From assembly GCF_017982655.1 (NCBI RefSeq), contig NZ_JABXYX010000013.1:1-33156 (forward strand): a DNA stretch of 33,156 nt, given 5' to 3'. The translations under genes and the position numbers were made by a program. Below the pieces are notes generated by a model. The model was not told the DNA's origin. It saw only the letters and a list, made by a program, of their open reading frames with translations, and did no database searches. This DNA comes from Brasilonema sp. CT11 (GTDB taxonomy: Bacteria; Cyanobacteriota; Cyanobacteriia; Cyanobacteriales; Nostocaceae). This document shows, piece by piece, positions 1 to 9,349 of this stretch. The stretch's first letter is position 1, and the number at the start of each line of letters is the position of its first letter.

Positions 1-130
1 AGCGCGTAGTACTGTTGAATATCGGCGCTTTGGCAGAATTATTAATATTATCTTCTCTTGGAGCATCCATCCAATAACGCAAACACTTATTTCTAATGAA
101 TTGCATCGTTTTAACGGCTTCTTCAATCAA
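1..130 (-). pseudogene. N-terminally truncated IS605-family OrfB/TnpB remnant
   Basis: Reading the minus strand from 130 down to 1 gives an open frame with the segment QFIRNKCLRYWMD, a conserved N-terminal signature of TnpB (the RNA-guided nuclease accessory protein of IS200/IS605 elements). The usual first ~20 residues are missing: an in-frame stop lies just upstream and the frame begins with TTG within repeat-like sequence. After the WMD motif the residues (DNINNSAKAPIFN...) no longer look like TnpB, so the piece may be a fragment of only about 30 codons. The frame runs off the window edge. I infer a dead remnant left downstream of infB; how much follows outside the window cannot be seen. 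Confidence 0.55.
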
Positions 131-182
131 GGGTACAGATCATAGAAGGGAGACAGAGTGCAGGGAAATAAAACTTTTCGCT

Positions 183-224
183 TCACCTGTCACCTGTCAC
201 CTGTCACCTGTCACCTGTCACCTG
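183..224. repeat. Heptamer tandem repeat TCACCTG x6
   Basis: Six perfect copies of TCACCTG followed by a partial copy. This is a short tandemly repeated repetitive sequence of the 7-bp kind common between cyanobacterial genes. It starts within 12 bases of the infB stop codon. Confidence 0.9.
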
Positions 225-235
225 TCAACTACTCC

Positions 236-3200
236 TTATCTAGTAGATGAGAGAGTGCGGCGCTTAGTCACCATCTGGAATGCTTCGATGATGTCACCTT
301 CTGCCCAGTCATTGTATTTGTCAATGCCAACACCGCATTCGTAACCTGCGTTTACTTCGCGGGCGTCTTCTTTCATTCGCTTGAGCGAGTCAAGAGGAGC
401 TTCATTGATCACCTTACCGTTACGACGCACCCGCACTTTACAGTTACGGATGAGTTTGCCAGACTGCACGTAACAACCTGCAACGGAACCACGACCAACG
501 GGGAAGACAGCACGCACTTCGGCTTGACCCAAGTGTTCTTCCACCAACTCTGGCTCCAGTAGACCTTCCAAGGCTCCTTGGATGTCTTCTATGAGTTTGT
601 AGATGATGTTGTATTCCCGTACATCTACACCAGCTTCATCAGCAGCTTGTCTTGCGCCACTGGCGTAAGTAGTGTTGAAGCCAACGATAACTGCTCCACT
701 GGCTGCGGCTAAGTCGATATCTGTCTGGGTAATTTCACCAGCAGCTGATAACAACAACCGAATCTGTACTTCGTTTTGCGGAATTTGCCTGAGCGATCCC
801 ACAATTGCTTCCACTGAACCTTGGACATCTCCTTTCAATATCAGGTTGAGTTCTTTCAACTCGCCTTCCTGAGCCTGAGCCGAGATACTGGTCAGGGTAA
901 CACGTCCCTGCATCAGACGCGATTGACGGAGTTTTTCAGCGCGTCCGGCGGCAATTGAGCGTGCTTGTTTTTCGTTGCTAAAGACATCAAACTCGTCGCC
1001 TGCTGCTGGTACATCACTTAAACCCAGGACTTCAACGGCGAAGGAAGGAGTCGCTGCTTCGACTCTTCTACCTCTGTCATCCACCATTGCTCGGACTTTA
1101 CCGAAGGCTGAGCCAGCTACCAACAAATCGCCTATGTGCAGACTACCGTTTTGAATCAGCAAGGTTGCAACTGGTCCCTTTGCTTTGTCCAAGTGAGCTT
1201 CAATAACGGTTCCTTTCGCAAGTCGATCTGGGTTAGCAGAAAGTTCTTCTATTTCTGCTACCAAGAGAATCATCTCTAGGAGTGTATCCAGATTTTCGCC
1301 CTTTATAGCGCTGACAGGAACCATAATCGTGTCACCGCCCCACTCTTCTGGCACCAAAGCATATTCTGTTAATTCTTGCTTAACACGATCAGGTTGTGCT
1401 TCTGGTTTATCGACTTTGTTGATCGCTACTATCATCGGAACTTCAGCGGCTTTGGCGTGGCTAATCGCTTCAACGGTCTGAGGACGAACGCCATCATCTG
1501 CAGCGACCACCAAAATAGCGATGTCGGTGACTCGCGCTCCCCGCGCCCGCATAGCCGTAAAAGCTTCGTGACCCGGAGTATCAAGGAATACGACTTGCTG
1601 CTCTTTACCGTCGTGTTCTACATCTACATGGTAAGCACCAATATGCTGGGTAATACCTCCTGCTTCACCAGATGCCACCTTTGTTTTACGAATCGAGTCA
1701 AGCAGAGTCGTTTTACCGTGGTCTACGTGACCCATAATTGTCACAACTGGCGGACGGCGATGCAGGTTTTCCAGATCTGCCACGTCTATCATTTCCGTGA
1801 CTTTGCGGGCTTCAGCTTCTGGTTCGACGGTTTCAACTGGTATTTCCAACTCGTTGGCTACCAGTGTAATTGTGGGAATATCCAAATTTTGGGTGATACT
1901 CACCGCCATGCCTTTCATGAACAGAATTTTCACAATTTCTGTATCAGCCACTACCAAAGCCTCAGACAGTTCTTGCACTGTCATCGGACCTGTGACTTCC
2001 AGTATTTCTGGACGATCCTGCTTTTGTTCCGTTTCTTGGCGACGGTTTTGCTCACGAGAGGAAGCAGGTTTTTTCCCTTTCGCAACTGGCGCAACAGCCG
2101 TGGCTACTGCTGTTTGTGTCGGCTTGGAAGCCTTAGGTTTCGGTGGACGGGCAATAGAGAGACTGACTTGGATAGTGGCAGGTATTTCCAGTCCCTCTTC
2201 ATCTAAGAGATCTTCGTCTTCAAACTCATCAACTATTGGCTTGACACGTTTGCCTTTAACGGCTCCCTTTCCGGGCTTAGCAGACTCTTTGATTTCTTCT
2301 ATCTCTTCTTCCTGCCACTTTTTACCGCCTTTGACTTGACGTGGCGGGGTTGGGCGCTTTAGTTCGACGACCTCTTCAGTCGTTGTTGGTGCTTCATCCT
2401 CATCTTCTTGCCCAACCTGCGGTTTTGTCAGTGAGACTCGCATTGGTTTTGGAGGCGTAGCGACTGGTAGCGCACCTCCTGGTTGTTCAGCAGGACGTAC
2501 TATTGGTCTGCTGGGTCGTTGCGACTCTCCCACTTGTACAGGTGCAGAAGGCCTATTTCCTCTTTGCTCAGGTTTTACTGGTGAGGGGGTAGTAGAACGC
2601 ACAGGTTTTTCAGTTTTTTGCGGCAAAGCAGCCTGTGCTGTTTCCCCTGTTGCCGTTTTATTGACTCTTTGCTGCTTGACTTGGTCGCGTTCGCCCGCAA
2701 AGGTTCGGCTGCCTTCGGGAGCATCGCGTTTTTGAGGTTGCCGCTGTGTGCCATCGCCTGCAACAGGTCGGCTGCCAACGGATGCATCGCGTTTTTGGTC
2801 GCGATCGCGTTTGAGAATTATAATCGGTTTCTCGCTCACACTCGGTTGGTCAGCGTCTGTTGGAGAATCTGGTTTTTCCCCAGCTGGTCTTGTGGGCGGG
2901 GCTGCCAGTTGTGGTTTTGGCTGTCTTTCCGGTTTTGCTCTTGGTGCAGATGCTTTTTCCGGTTTTTCCGCTGCTACTTTTTCAACCGGCTGGTTTGTAT
3001 TGGGTACTATGTCTTTATCCGCGTCTGTCACTGCTGGTTGTTCAAGTGTGGTCTCAGACTGATTCCGGGGTACAGATCGAATTGGTGCCGTCGGCTTCAT
3101 GGGTGAGACAGGGGGAGCGATGGACTTAGGGGGTGAAGGAGGATTGACTTCAGAAGCAACTATATTGGTAGCAACCGACGCCTCTGGGGCGTTAGAGATG

Positions 3201-3511
3201 GGGTTTTTCAAAACTGTAGGTTTGCGAATCTCCAAAATTTGTTGTTTATTAGGTGCAGCAGGTCGGTTACGTCCACCATCTTGTGGTGAATTTGGTCTAT
3301 GGCTGTTAGTGCCATTTCCTATTCTGGGCGTCACACTTGTCTGAGCTACTTTTTCTGCTTGAGCCCGAATGCGTTGGGCTTCGGATTCTGTAATTGTGCT
3401 GCTATGGCTTTTGACCGCAATATTGAGCTGGTCGCAAATTGCTAATAGCTCTTTGTTATCCAAATTCAATTCCTTTGATAATTCGTAAATTCTAACTTTG
3501 CCGTTGTTCAT
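236..3511 (-). CDS. infB: Translation initiation factor IF-2
   Basis: IF-2 is the GTPase that brings initiator fMet-tRNA to the 30S subunit and promotes subunit joining. The 1091-residue protein starts with a small helical IF2-N domain ([17 protein letters not shown]). A long low-complexity Pro/Lys/Glu region to about residue 500 follows, then a second IF2-N-like domain ([10 protein letters not shown]...). The G domain has GHVDHGKT (594-601), DTPGHE (644-649), NKVD (698-701) and SAIKG, and the C-terminal IF-2 domains II-IV follow. The long N-terminal extension is usual for cyanobacteria. The ATG has a purine-rich upstream stretch (AGGGGAAGAG). It is the last gene of the rimP-nusA-ylxR-infB operon. 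The stop codon is followed directly by a tandem repeat, and I see no clear terminator. Confidence 0.98.
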   Translation of the reverse strand: MNNGKVRIYELSKELNLDNKELLAICDQLNIAVKSHSSTITESEAQRIRAQAEKVAQTSVTPRIGNGTNSHRPNSPQDGGRNRPAAPNKQQILEIRKPTVLKNPISNAPEASVATNIVASEVNPPSPPKSIAPPVSPMKPTAPIRSVPRNQSETTLEQPAVTDADKDIVPNTNQPVEKVAAEKPEKASAPRAKPERQPKPQLAAPPTRPAGEKPDSPTDADQPSVSEKPIIILKRDRDQKRDASVGSRPVAGDGTQRQPQKRDAPEGSRTFAGERDQVKQQRVNKTATGETAQAALPQKTEKPVRSTTPSPVKPEQRGNRPSAPVQVGESQRPSRPIVRPAEQPGGALPVATPPKPMRVSLTKPQVGQEDEDEAPTTTEEVVELKRPTPPRQVKGGKKWQEEEIEEIKESAKPGKGAVKGKRVKPIVDEFEDEDLLDEEGLEIPATIQVSLSIARPPKPKASKPTQTAVATAVAPVAKGKKPASSREQNRRQETEQKQDRPEILEVTGPMTVQELSEALVVADTEIVKILFMKGMAVSITQNLDIPTITLVANELEIPVETVEPEAEARKVTEMIDVADLENLHRRPPVVTIMGHVDHGKTTLLDSIRKTKVASGEAGGITQHIGAYHVDVEHDGKEQQVVFLDTPGHEAFTAMRARGARVTDIAILVVAADDGVRPQTVEAISHAKAAEVPMIVAINKVDKPEAQPDRVKQELTEYALVPEEWGGDTIMVPVSAIKGENLDTLLEMILLVAEIEELSANPDRLAKGTVIEAHLDKAKGPVATLLIQNGSLHIGDLLVAGSAFGKVRAMVDDRGRRVEAATPSFAVEVLGLSDVPAAGDEFDVFSNEKQARSIAAGRAEKLRQSRLMQGRVTLTSISAQAQEGELKELNLILKGDVQGSVEAIVGSLRQIPQNEVQIRLLLSAAGEITQTDIDLAAASGAVIVGFNTTYASGARQAADEAGVDVREYNIIYKLIEDIQGALEGLLEPELVEEHLGQAEVRAVFPVGRGSVAGCYVQSGKLIRNCKVRVRRNGKVINEAPLDSLKRMKEDAREVNAGYECGVGIDKYNDWAEGDIIEAFQMVTKRRTLSSTR

Positions 3512-3963
3512 CCACTCTTCCCCTTTAATTTACAGTTTTAGCGGATGGTTGCCTGGTTGGCGACATCTCCATCCTTCGATTACTGTGTTAGGTTGCCACT
3601 GCTAATGAATGCCGGTGCCTCCATTCAGGAAAGAGAGATGTTTCGGTTTATCGCTGGCATCCCCACCAGGAAAGATGGTTGACGCCGAACTGCGCTTGGG
3701 CGCTACCAGGTTGCCATTCTGTACTGTTTTGTTTTGTTGATTCTGAGTCTTCCACGACACATCGAGTAAAACTTATTAGGAGTCTTGCTTCGCCCCTTTG
3801 GATAACCAAGAGCTACGCTAATGACACCCTTTTACTATTTTGGCACTACATGAGCGATAAAACAGAGTGTGTTGATAGCACAAATAATTCGGCTGTCACC
3901 ACAATTTCTTTGGGAATTACCGCCACAACGTAGTTTTGATTAAGTTTGTTTTTGGTTATTCCT
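3512..3963. other. Long ylxR-infB spacer
   Basis: This 452-base stretch separates ylxR from infB within the operon, which is long for this locus. I see no convincing gene on either strand. The plus-strand open frames carry no recognisable motif. A separate infB promoter or leader could lie here, but no clear -35/-10 pair or strong hairpin was found. Confidence 0.5.
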
Positions 3964-4209
3964 TTAGTGTAGACGCTGCCACAATGTGTGGTACAGTGCT
4001 TCAGGCACTGATGCACGTAGGGCTCGCCCTAATCTATTTTTTTTCTGAGCTGCCAAAAGACAGTTCTGCTGCGGACAAATATAGGCAGAACGCCCCATGC
4101 CCTGATCTAATTGTACCTGTCCTGAAGGAAACACGCGGACAATTCGCCAGAACTCTTGTTTTAATCTTGTTTTTCGACAACTAATACAACGCCGATAATT
4201 TGGTTTCAT
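3964..4209 (-). CDS. ylxR: YlxR family RNA-binding protein
   Basis: An 81-residue basic protein of the YlxR (DUF448) family, which sits between nusA and infB in very many bacteria. Its hallmarks are visible: the N-terminal RRCISCRK segment, a central 'W-R-I-V-R' strand, and GRSAYICP, which matches the family's GRGAYVCP motif. The basic C-terminal helix (KKNRLGRAL) fits RNA binding. The protein is a putative nucleic-acid-binding factor acting with the translation machinery; its precise role is less settled than that of its neighbours. The ATG lies 49 bases after the nusA stop, consistent with co-transcription. Confidence 0.93.
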   Translation of the reverse strand: MKPNYRRCISCRKTRLKQEFWRIVRVFPSGQVQLDQGMGRSAYICPQQNCLLAAQKKNRLGRALRASVPEALYHTLWQRLH

Positions 4210-4258
4210 AGGCGCGCTCGTTCGTTACTCAGGACGATGTTTACTGATAACTTTACTC

Positions 4259-5536
4259 TTACTCGTCATCATTTTCGTCAAAAATTTCATCTTCAAAAAA
4301 TTCTTCCTGATTTTTATCTTCTAAGTCCTCCTCGTCAGAGTCATCTACTTCTGGTATATATTTTGCTCTCACATCTGCAAACTTAGCATCTTCTCCTGCG
4401 TGGTCATACTTTGCTTTATCTTTGATATCAATTTTCCAACCAGTCAGACGAGCGGCCAAACGAACATTTTGTCCTTCCTTGCCGATCGCCAGACTCAATT
4501 GGTCTTCTGCCACCAGTACGTGAGTTTGTCTTGTTTCAGGGTCCATCAGACGAACCTCATCTACCCGTGCGGGACTCAAAGCGTTGGCAATATAGGTAGC
4601 AGGATCTGGAGACCAGCGAATCACATCTATTTTTTCGCCGCGCAGTTCGTTGACGACAACTTGAATTCGTGATCCCCGCGCTCCAATACAAGCACCTACT
4701 GGATCTACATCACGATCAAGAGTATCAACAGCAATTTTGGTCCGAGGTCCTACATGACGAGAAGGAGGATTTGCCTCCCGCGCTACAGCGACAATCCGCA
4801 CGACTTCATCTTCGATTTCTGGCACTTCGTTGGCGAACAAATAAACCACCAAACCTGCATCAGAACGTGAAACCAGTAACTGAGGTCCTCGTTGCTGACC
4901 TTGAGAAACTTTTTTCAGATAGACCTTAAACGTGGCATTTGCCCGATAATTATCATTAGGTAATTGTTCACGCTTGGGCAATTCGGCATCCACCTCTGGC
5001 TGACCAAAACCACTGCTGACAGCCATAATCACCGATTGTCTTTCAAACCGCAGAACTCTTGCTTGTAGAACCGTTCCTTCTAAGTCTTGGAACTCCTCTT
5101 GCACCATCTGGCGTTGTTGATCCCGCAGTTTTTGCGCCAAGACCTGCTTAGTTTGCATTGCTGCCATGCGACCAAATTCTCCTTGGTCGGGGGTAACATC
5201 CAGCACAACTTCTTGTCCTAATTGCGCTTCGTCCCCTCCCATGTCTTGAACTTGTTGAAGCGCAATTTCATGATCAGAGTTGGTCACAGCTTCAACGATA
5301 GTTTTGGTTGCAACAACGCGGAAGCCTTCATCTTCAACGTCTAGTTGGACATCAAAATTCTCAAAGTAATCTTCATCGAACTGTCTTCGCTCTAAGTTTT
5401 GAGCACGACGATAACGTTCGTAACCTTTGAGTAATGCTTCTCTGATAGCTGCTTGAACTGCAACACGAGGTAAATTACGCTCACGACTTATATTTTCGAT
5501 TAAATCTTTTAATCCAGGTAAAGTTACCATTGACAT
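4259..5536 (-). CDS. nusA: Transcription termination/antitermination factor NusA
   Basis: NusA binds RNA polymerase and nascent RNA and modulates pausing, termination and antitermination. The N-terminal domain begins [16 protein letters not shown]. An S1 domain follows around residues 130-200 ([17 protein letters not shown]), then tandem KH domains including [15 protein letters not shown] and [13 protein letters not shown]. The protein ends in a very acidic tail (about 30 mostly Asp/Glu residues) and lacks the C-terminal AR repeats of enterobacterial NusA. I chose the ATG at 5536 because a perfect AAGGAG (5544-5549) lies 7 bases upstream; a TTG at 5563 would place that site inside the gene. 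It sits second in the operon, between rimP and ylxR. Confidence 0.97.
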   Translation of the reverse strand: MSMVTLPGLKDLIENISRERNLPRVAVQAAIREALLKGYERYRRAQNLERRQFDEDYFENFDVQLDVEDEGFRVVATKTIVEAVTNSDHEIALQQVQDMGGDEAQLGQEVVLDVTPDQGEFGRMAAMQTKQVLAQKLRDQQRQMVQEEFQDLEGTVLQARVLRFERQSVIMAVSSGFGQPEVDAELPKREQLPNDNYRANATFKVYLKKVSQGQQRGPQLLVSRSDAGLVVYLFANEVPEIEDEVVRIVAVAREANPPSRHVGPRTKIAVDTLDRDVDPVGACIGARGSRIQVVVNELRGEKIDVIRWSPDPATYIANALSPARVDEVRLMDPETRQTHVLVAEDQLSLAIGKEGQNVRLAARLTGWKIDIKDKAKYDHAGEDAKFADVRAKYIPEVDDSDEEDLEDKNQEEFFEDEIFDENDDE

Positions 5537-5728
5537 AAACAATCTCCTTATATAGCTATGCAAAAAATGGTCAGCAGAAAAACAGTGCTAATTGCTGAGT
5601 TAGTGATTTGTGGAATTGTTTAAAACCTGACTCAGCAGCGCCGCTTGCTTTGAGGGATAAACCTCACAAGGGACGCTGTCGCTCCTCTAAACTTCGGTAC
5701 TCACAACTGTTGAATGCTGATAGTTTTT

Positions 5729-6190
5729 CTATCTGCCCTCATCGAGATCTACCTTAGTAATTAGGGAGCGAGGAATTTGAACAACACGACCTTTTTGATT
5801 TAAATAAACTGTTGTCTCATCCCGGCGAATCAACTGACCAATCCACTGTTGCTGTCCTTCATAGGATGGAGCAGTCTGGACAATAACAGGAAATCCTTTG
5901 AAGGAAATAAATTCTCGGTCGGTTGTCAGCTGTCGCGAAATACCAGGACTGGATACTTCCAATACATAAGCATCTGGAATGATTTCCACTACATCTAAAG
6001 TAGCTTCAAAAGCACGACTCATTCGCTCACAGTCATCTAACCCAGTGTCCTGTTGAGGATTGCGAATGTCTAAGCGTAAAACCGGCGGATTTTGATTGGT
6101 GTGAAAAACCACGCCAACAACTTCCAATCCCAGCTTTTCTGCCACTGGTGTCGCCAATTCAATAATCTGTGGAACGAGAGGGTGAGTCAT
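5729..6190 (-). CDS. rimP: Ribosome maturation factor RimP
   Basis: RimP is needed for maturation of the 30S ribosomal subunit. The 153-residue protein shows the family N-terminal domain ([58 protein letters not shown] with the conserved SPG) followed by the C-terminal SH3-like domain. The frame continues upstream to an ATG at 6220, but that start lies inside the leader terminator hairpin. The ATG at 6190 (MTHPLVPQ) matches the usual length. It is the first gene of the rimP-nusA-ylxR-infB operon and is preceded by a structured leader. Confidence 0.95.
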   Translation of the reverse strand: MTHPLVPQIIELATPVAEKLGLEVVGVVFHTNQNPPVLRLDIRNPQQDTGLDDCERMSRAFEATLDVVEIIPDAYVLEVSSPGISRQLTTDREFISFKGFPVIVQTAPSYEGQQQWIGQLIRRDETTVYLNQKGRVVQIPRSLITKVDLDEGR

Positions 6191-6203
6191 GCGGCTATTC
6201 CAA

Positions 6204-6229
6204 CAAAAAAAGTGGGTCATTACCCACTT
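6204..6229 (-). terminator. Intrinsic terminator in the rimP leader (likely attenuator)
   Basis: On the minus strand, AAGTGGGT (6222-6229) and ACCCACTT (6210-6217) form a perfect 8-bp stem with a 4-base loop, followed at once by a T-run ending at 6205. It lies 14-39 bases before the rimP start codon, so it would stop transcription before the operon is read. This fits attenuation of an operon that encodes NusA itself. Confidence 0.85.
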
Positions 6230-6260
6230 CCTGCGATAGGGATATCTTCCAAGAAGTCTT

Positions 6261-6285
6261 CGGGCGAACCTAACAGGTTCGCCTG
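6261..6285 (-). promoter_or_regulatory. Second hairpin in the rimP leader
   Basis: A perfect 9-bp inverted repeat (GGCGAACCT / AGGTTCGCC, 6263-6271 and 6275-6283) with a 3-base loop, extendable by a G-U and a C-G pair in RNA. It lies about 30 bases upstream of the leader terminator and could be part of the same regulatory leader. Confidence 0.55.
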
Positions 6286-6329
6286 ATTATCTAAGTTTAG
6301 CGTATTTTTTTGGGAGCGAGAAGCAAAAA

Positions 6330-6545
6330 CTCGCTTGAATATGGGTGTAAGGGGAGCCAGTGCGTTGGGGAGCCAGTACTGCAGGAGGGTTTCCCTGCGT
6401 AGGTATCTGGCGTTCGGGTTTCCCGACTTGTTCGCGCAGCGTCTCCGCAGGAGTTAGCACCTGGCGTTGTAGGGGTGTAAGGGTGTAAGGATGTAAGGGT
6501 GTACGGAAAAATCTTTCTGCCTTGAAAATAGGGGTGTAGGGGAAA
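6330..6545. repeat. Cluster of intergenic repeats
   Basis: The rest of the interval upstream of rimP holds degenerate repeats: GGGAGCCAGT twice (around 6353 and 6370), a block with GTCTCCGCAGGAG...TAGCACCTGGCGT (6441-6466) that recurs at 30969-30995, and a run of GGGTGTAA-type octamers (about 6474-6505). Similar GGTGTAGG runs occur near 24945-25010. I see no gene here. Confidence 0.7.
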
Positions 6546-6693
6546 GCCAGATTTTCATGGCAAGATTTGTGGGATTTTCCCGTGATTGGCTGATTTGAAA
6601 TCAGGCATTATGAGACGTCGTACCACAGAGGAAAATTCCTTTCCTTGTCTTGTTGTCTATTTGTCTATTTTCCACTGCTGTTGCAAATTCACA

Positions 6694-8145
6694 TCAACTT
6701 CCTTCTCTACGTACCAGCATAGTAGAGCTTTTATCTTCCACTGGTTGAACTGGTGGCTGTGTTCGTAGCTGCTTGGTTTGCTCGATAATTTTCCACATAT
6801 CTTCTTTTGACAACCGTTGGACATAATTAAGCTTGACTTCTTCTAAAAAGTCAATAAGTAAGTTCTGAATTTCTGAAAAAACCTGTTTTTTCTGGATTTC
6901 TGTTCCTAAAGCTTCGCTAAAGCTTTGCACAAGTTGACTAGAAAGTTTTGCTCCTACTGGATCTTCTGCTGCGCTGACAACAGCATTATAAAGGTTAGTT
7001 GTGATTTGCGTTGCGAGTTGCTCACTCAATTGAGTTTGCATCGCATCCAGTCCAGGTAATATTTGTAGGTTGTGATAAATGGGAATTTGTTTAATAGTGC
7101 TTTCAATGTTGTGCCGCAAAATGGCAGTAATTTCAGGTTGGATTTTTGGCAGTACTTGGTAAACAATTGTTTTTACCAAAATGGCTCCAATTGCTTCTAC
7201 TTCATTAATATTGTTGATATCTATGTAGGAACGGGTATCTTCTTTTTGTGATAGCCAACGCCTTAGTTCACCCCGTTGAATTGATCCCTGAATTTGGTTA
7301 ATCACCCGAATAACAACAATTTCTGTCAGTTCTTCGGCAAAATTCGCCACGACTCCTCGATGAATTTGTTGACGTATTGGATTTAGACTCAGCATTCGTG
7401 CATGGTCTAGGCGAATCGAAACAGGTATAATTCGCAACCAACGCAAAAATGGTAGCAATAAAAACAAATCATACCAGTGCGTGAAAATCGCATTGAAAAA
7501 ACTCAAACTAGGATACTGACGTTTGATATAGAAGCTGCGTGCTAATAACTCCACACCAAATAAAATGACAAATGGTAAGTCAATTATCCAAAAATAATCA
7601 ATTAATTCGCCATTTTCTCCAATACTTCGATAATAGTTGACGAAAATTAGAGGACGAATTTTTTGGTTGAAAAAATCAATTTCTTGCTTCCAACCGCGTT
7701 TTGATAAATAAGCCTGACTCCAGAATGTAGAAAAGGCTTGCTTGGAAGATTTAACGGCTACGCGATCGCGCATCCGATTTTTGATTTTTTCCAAGCTACC
7801 ACTTTTATTCGCCGCTTCAAACGGGTTGCTATCAATCATCTCGCTACTAAGACGGCTGAGTTCCTCAAGTTTTTTTACCACCTGAGGTGATTGCAACCCT
7901 GTTTGACTGACTTGTTCTATAAGTTCGTCTACCGTCACCAAATAGTTTTCTGTATCTCGATGGGGTTCAATTCCTTTAACTGGATCGTATTTCTGAGTGA
8001 TTATGGGGAGATTTCGTTTGTAAAAATCTCGCCAAGGAACATAGCTTAAATCAAATAAAACCAACCCTAGATTAACAGAGGCAATAATTGCCATCAACCG
8101 CTCAAACCATATGTTTCGCTTTGTTAAGGTTTTCACGTTAGTCAT
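6694..8145 (-). CDS. Conserved membrane protein with voltage-sensor-like segment
   Basis: A 483-residue protein I cannot assign to a named family. A hydrophobic helix lies at about residues 15-35, then a polar region to about 180, then two more hydrophobic segments (185-207 and 222-240). These carry FGVELLAR (196-203) and HWYDLFLLLP (223-232), followed by spaced arginines (R235, R238, R245). This pattern resembles S2-S3-S4 of voltage-sensing domains (F..E...R, W..D...LP, Arg-rich S4). No pore helix or selectivity filter follows. The last ~230 residues are soluble and helical. It may belong to a cyanobacterial family with a remodelled ion-channel-like membrane domain; function unknown. It reads in the same direction as rimP but lies downstream of nothing obvious in an operon. 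Confidence 0.8.
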   Translation of the reverse strand: MTNVKTLTKRNIWFERLMAIIASVNLGLVLFDLSYVPWRDFYKRNLPIITQKYDPVKGIEPHRDTENYLVTVDELIEQVSQTGLQSPQVVKKLEELSRLSSEMIDSNPFEAANKSGSLEKIKNRMRDRVAVKSSKQAFSTFWSQAYLSKRGWKQEIDFFNQKIRPLIFVNYYRSIGENGELIDYFWIIDLPFVILFGVELLARSFYIKRQYPSLSFFNAIFTHWYDLFLLLPFLRWLRIIPVSIRLDHARMLSLNPIRQQIHRGVVANFAEELTEIVVIRVINQIQGSIQRGELRRWLSQKEDTRSYIDINNINEVEAIGAILVKTIVYQVLPKIQPEITAILRHNIESTIKQIPIYHNLQILPGLDAMQTQLSEQLATQITTNLYNAVVSAAEDPVGAKLSSQLVQSFSEALGTEIQKKQVFSEIQNLLIDFLEEVKLNYVQRLSKEDMWKIIEQTKQLRTQPPVQPVEDKSSTMLVRREGS

Positions 8146-8590
8146 TGGTTTTTAAAGAAGTAAAGTACAGATTTTGGATACAACATCTCTAAATTACGTG
8201 GTTTCAAGTCTTGTCTACCTATACCTGCTGCTTTCAAGCAATATATTTATAGGAATCCTAAATAATTTCTGAGAAAATACTGCTTTATAGAAAACTAAGT
8301 TAAATATTTGACGCTTGATTTTTACAATAAATTAAGCATTTTAGCGACCAAAGTCATATCTACTTAGCACAAAAAAAACTAAAATCAACGCCAGTATTAT
8401 CTCATGTATGATTCAGGATTGCTATATCTAAGATAGATGACATTAGTTTATGAATCTTAACATCCATGTACGATAACTTTAAGTTATCAATAATCATTAA
8501 TAAAGCGACCGAAAGACTTTACAGAAACTTAAAATGCATCTATCTGTCAACGTCAATATCCGGTTGATTTGACCAAGAGGAGTTTTACTT
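8146..8590. other. AT-rich intergenic region between divergent genes
   Basis: This 445-base AT-rich interval separates the divergent membrane-protein gene and the secreted peptidoglycan-binding gene, so both promoters should lie here. Apart from a 17-bp palindrome at 8472-8488 I see no structure or gene. Confidence 0.6.
8472..8488. promoter_or_regulatory. 17-bp perfect palindrome, possible operator
   Basis: GATAACTT-T-AAGTTATC is a perfect dyad about 100 bases upstream of the start at 8591. Its position would suit a dimeric regulator; the regulator is unknown. Confidence 0.3.
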
Positions 8591-9331
8591 ATGTGGTGTG
8601 GGTTTGGAAAATCAAACATTACCGTTGCGACTGCCTGTTTGATCACAGCTAGTGTAGTGATTTCAGATGTCGCTTTTGCGGCACGAACTTATACCCCACG
8701 GCAATTTCGTGCTGTGTTACGGGGACTAGGTTACAGCGTCAAGGTATCAGATGCACCTTTGACCACAGCGGATACTAAAAACGCAATTCAAGAATTTCAA
8801 AAAGGGCACAAACTACAACCTGCGGATGGAATAGTCGGACCAAAAACTCAAGATGTTGCTGCAAAAATAGTTGAAACTTTGCAAGCAAATTTAAACTTGG
8901 TAGCTAAGCCCAATCCTCTGTTGCCCAGTAATCAATATTATGGTTCTCAAACAGAAGCAGCAGTTAAGCTATATCAGAAAAAACTGGGTTTACAACAAAC
9001 AGGAATTGCTGACTTAGCATTCAGGCAAAAACTCAGCCAACAAGCAAAGGACATCAAGAAAGAACCAACATCCACGCCAACAACAAAGCCACGAAAACCA
9101 ACAACCTCACCGACAACCCAGCCAACACCAACAGCAAAACCAACTAAAACGCCTACTTCTACACCTAGAAGTACCCCAACAGCAAAACCAACCACAACGC
9201 CTACTTCTACACCAGAGACGTTACCCACAGCAACACCTACTTCTACACCAGAAGCGTTGCCTACAGCGAGTCCTACGTCCGCACCAGGAGTATCACCAAC
9301 AGCAACGCCTACACCAACACCGACAAGATAA
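8591..9331 (+). CDS. Secreted protein with two peptidoglycan-binding domains and Pro/Thr tail
   Basis: A 246-residue exported protein. Residues 1-30 form a signal peptide ending in AFA-A. Two PG_binding_1-type helical repeats follow (about 35-90, with FQKGHKLQPADGIVGPKT; and 95-148, with YQKKLGLQQTGI). From about residue 155 to the end the protein is almost entirely Thr, Pro, Ser and Ala, built from a degenerate TPTSTPE...PTA unit. The first domains probably bind cell-wall peptidoglycan and the tail may be a wall-spanning or glycosylated stalk. No catalytic domain is present. AGAGGAG (8576-8582) lies 8 bases before the ATG. It converges on the SDH protease gene with an 18-base gap. Confidence 0.9.
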   Translation: MWCGFGKSNITVATACLITASVVISDVAFAARTYTPRQFRAVLRGLGYSVKVSDAPLTTADTKNAIQEFQKGHKLQPADGIVGPKTQDVAAKIVETLQANLNLVAKPNPLLPSNQYYGSQTEAAVKLYQKKLGLQQTGIADLAFRQKLSQQAKDIKKEPTSTPTTKPRKPTTSPTTQPTPTAKPTKTPTSTPRSTPTAKPTTTPTSTPETLPTATPTSTPEALPTASPTSAPGVSPTATPTPTPTR

Positions 9332-9349
9332 TAACTTGGCTTAACTCAT

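Noticed and set aside
183-224. Possible CRISPR array
   Set aside because: The units are contiguous 7-mers with no spacers, so it is a simple tandem repeat.
3679-4184. Plus-strand open frames opposite the ylxR-infB spacer
   Set aside because: No family motif, no ribosome-binding site, and one lies antisense to ylxR; they are chance frames.
8974-9228. Val/Gly-rich minus-strand frame opposite the Pro/Thr tail
   Set aside because: It is the complement of a Thr/Pro codon repeat and has no independent support.
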